In this document: piece by piece, positions 51,951-53,027 of the stretch
Numbering within the stretch: position 1 is the first letter of the stretch
How the letters are laid out: each line of letters opens with the position of its first letter
DNA from: Prosthecobacter debontii
GTDB taxonomy: Bacteria; Verrucomicrobiota; Verrucomicrobiia; Verrucomicrobiales; Verrucomicrobiaceae
Reading direction: 5' to 3'
Length of the DNA stretch: 53,027 nucleotides
Assembly (NCBI GenBank): GCA_945860295.1
Contig: CAMAQH010000026.1
Location: 1-53,027, forward strand
Program-made: the position numbers and the translations under genes
Notes under the pieces: generated by a model
The model's input: only the letters and a program-made list of their open reading frames with translations
Database searches by the model: none
Told to the model about the DNA's origin: nothing

Positions 51951-52821
51951 TTAGTTGGCGAGGGCTAGGTCGGCCTCAAAAGAGGCAGGGGATTGATACG
52001 AGAGCGAGGACTGCAGGCGCTGCGTGTTGTAGTAGGAGTCGATGTAAGCAAAGAGTTCGCTGCGAGCATCGGTAGCGTTGACGAAGCGTCCATTTTGCAG
52101 CATCTCGGCCTTGAGCGTGCCCATGAACGACTTTGTCCAGGCGTTGTGATAAGGATTGGCCCGAGCGGACATGCTCTGACGCATGCCCGCCTGCGATAGA
52201 AGCTGGCGGTAGGAGCGGCTGCCATACTGGCTGCCACGGTCACTATGGAGCCGAGCGCAGCGAGACAGCCAGCCGTAGGCTGCCCGAAGGGTGAGCGTAG
52301 CGAAGCAACATGAGGCCGCCCGTCATGCGCCTCGAGGCAATGGCTTTTTGCAAGGCGGAGACGACCAGATCGCTGCGCAGATGGTTGGCGAGTTCCCAGC
52401 CCACGATGCGCCTGGAGCATAGATCAATGATGACGGCCAAATAGAGCCAACCATCGGTGCTTGGGATGAAGGTGATGTCACCAGCCCAGACTTCCTTCGC
52501 AGGCATTGATTGATCCACCAGCAAGTTAGGCGAGGGCAGATCAGCACGGCCGTCACTGGTTTGCGGCACATAGGTCTTGGGCTGGATGGCGATCCAGCCC
52601 TGCTCCAGCATGAGGCGGCGCACACGGTCTGGTGCACACACCAGGACATCGGCGGCCAGTTGCTTCCAGATGCGCCGGTAGCCATAGCGGCGGCGATGGT
52701 GATGAAAAATGAGGCCGATAGCAGCACTGATATCCACATCGGAGCGCTGGCCCGCTGTCGGAGAGGCGGCATGATAGTAGCTGCTGCGCGGCACCTGGAG
52801 GCTCTGGCAGATGAGACGCAC
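51951..52821 (-). pseudogene. IS3 OrfB transposase, split by insertion
   Basis: The 5' part (52821-52309, GTG start or beyond) has RRYGYRRIWKQL and the catalytic Asp in VWAGDITFIPS. The 3' part (52247-51951) has HSDRGSQYGS with the second Asp, and NAWTKSFMGTLKAEML. There, the Glu expected in the ExxF-type position (NAxxESF) is Lys (TKSF). Between them 61 nt (52248-52308) break the frame. Removing exactly these 61 nt joins the two parts into one continuous frame of 269 residues, the normal OrfB size. Confidence 0.85.
52248..52308. repeat. 61-nt insert in the transposase gene
   Basis: The insert is GC-rich and palindromic in style (GAGCGCAGCGAG.. and GAGCGTAGCGAAGC). It has the character of a small dispersed repeat of REP type. 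Its boundaries are set by the restored transposase frame, not by a known element. It resembles the loop region of the palindrome at 52949-53021. Confidence 0.7.
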
Positions 52822-52948
52822 ACTGTGGCCCGTGCTGAGAGGTGGTCCCCGTTCTTCGGCCAGGATTGCGTGAAGTTAAGCTATGGTGATCACGGCTGTG
52901 GGTGGTGATTGATTCGGAGTTCTGGGGGCGTTTGGCAAGGGCTTTGCT

Positions 52949-53021
52949 CCGCATTTTGCGCTGTTCTCAAGAAGGCTGCGAGCGGAGCGAGTCGCCTTCT
53001 TGAGAACAGCTCAAAATGCGG
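52949..53021. repeat. large palindrome at window end
   Basis: A 28-bp stem with one mismatch (52949-52976 with 52994-53021; CCGCATTTTG..TCAAGAAGGC) encloses a 17-nt loop, TGCGAGCGGAGCGAGTC. The loop core GAGCGGAGCGAG is close to GAGCGCAGCGAG in the 61-nt insert. Its function is unknown; it could be a REP-like element or terminator. No T run follows. Confidence 0.8.
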
Positions 53022-53027
53022 TCGCCG

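Larger units (their letters stand above)
51935..53027 (-). mobile_element. IS3-family element, dead, running off the window end
   Basis: The minus-strand transposase fragments have an IS3 OrfB-type core. The candidate terminal repeat TGGACCAAAAGGAAAG lies at 51935-51950, next to the transposase stop. The other end and OrfA are not visible; upstream of the OrfB start (above 52821) I cannot find a clear OrfA end, so the left side is missing or replaced. A 61-nt insertion and a catalytic Glu-to-Lys change both argue it is inactive. Confidence 0.75.

Noticed and set aside
1..53027. CRISPR array, rRNA genes, prophage, replication origin
   Set aside because: No regularly spaced repeats, rRNA sequence, phage structural genes or DnaA-box cluster seen by eye.

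Overview
The window reads as a chromosomal stretch from a member of the Verrucomicrobiota, probably near Verrucomicrobiaceae. This rests on the gene families present: two DUF1501 proteins, a DUF1549/DUF1553 protein, a ThuA-like protein, a secreted PQQ-type propeller, a secreted CehA/McbA-like metallohydrolase and a Ser/Thr kinase fused to PEGA and sulfatase-modifying-factor domains. These are typical of the PVC group. Core genes (rpsB-tsf, gatC-gatA, hisB-hisH, hemC, lspA, pssA, pfkA, tRNA-Phe) show it is chromosomal. Shine-Dalgarno sequences are mostly weak, so many starts were chosen by domain fit and signal peptides.

Layout. 1-6.9 kb: the end of a collagen-like protein, a lipoprotein polysaccharide deacetylase and a membrane-bound dynamin-like GTPase. 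A minus-strand run follows (rhodanese-like, radC, a TrpG/PabA glutaminase, a membrane protein, an alpha/beta hydrolase). Three of its intergenic gaps each carry one copy of a palindromic repeat. 6.9-15.9 kb: phosphatidylserine synthase, a GpgS-like glycosyltransferase, gatCA, a zeta-toxin-like P-loop protein flanked by a 43-nt imperfect direct repeat, a large metallohydrolase and a BaiN-like flavoprotein. 16-19 kb: rpsB-tsf with leader and terminator, and a PQQ-like propeller. 19-25.6 kb: hemC, a DUF485/acetate symporter pair, lspA, then a four-gene cassette (ECF sigma factor, short membrane protein, LTxxQ periplasmic protein, secreted alpha-helical protein). 25.6-33.6 kb: small membrane proteins, a heme-c-like protein with a damaged CXXCH, the DUF1549/DUF1553 protein, the kinase/FGE fusion, ThuA and hisBH. 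33.6-34.6 kb: about 1 kb with no convincing gene. 34.6-45.5 kb: an S11 peptidase homologue that has lost its catalytic motifs, phosphofructokinase, a sugar ABC ATPase, mscL, a nitrilase/GNAT pair, a NarL-type two-component system, a DUF5009 membrane protein, Dabb, Rrf2 and a DciA-like gene. 45.5-53 kb: the DUF2868/DUF3482 membrane-GTPase pair, tRNA-Phe, two DUF1501 proteins and a dead IS3-family element running off the window end.

Nothing here is a recognised defence or CRISPR locus. The best candidates for undescribed biology are the palindromic repeat family in the radC-pabA run, the ECF-sigma envelope cassette at 22.5-25.6 kb, the S11 pseudo-enzyme, and the small palindromic insert that split the IS transposase. 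Removing exactly 61 nt from that insert restores one continuous frame. All family assignments come from motifs read by eye; no database search was run.
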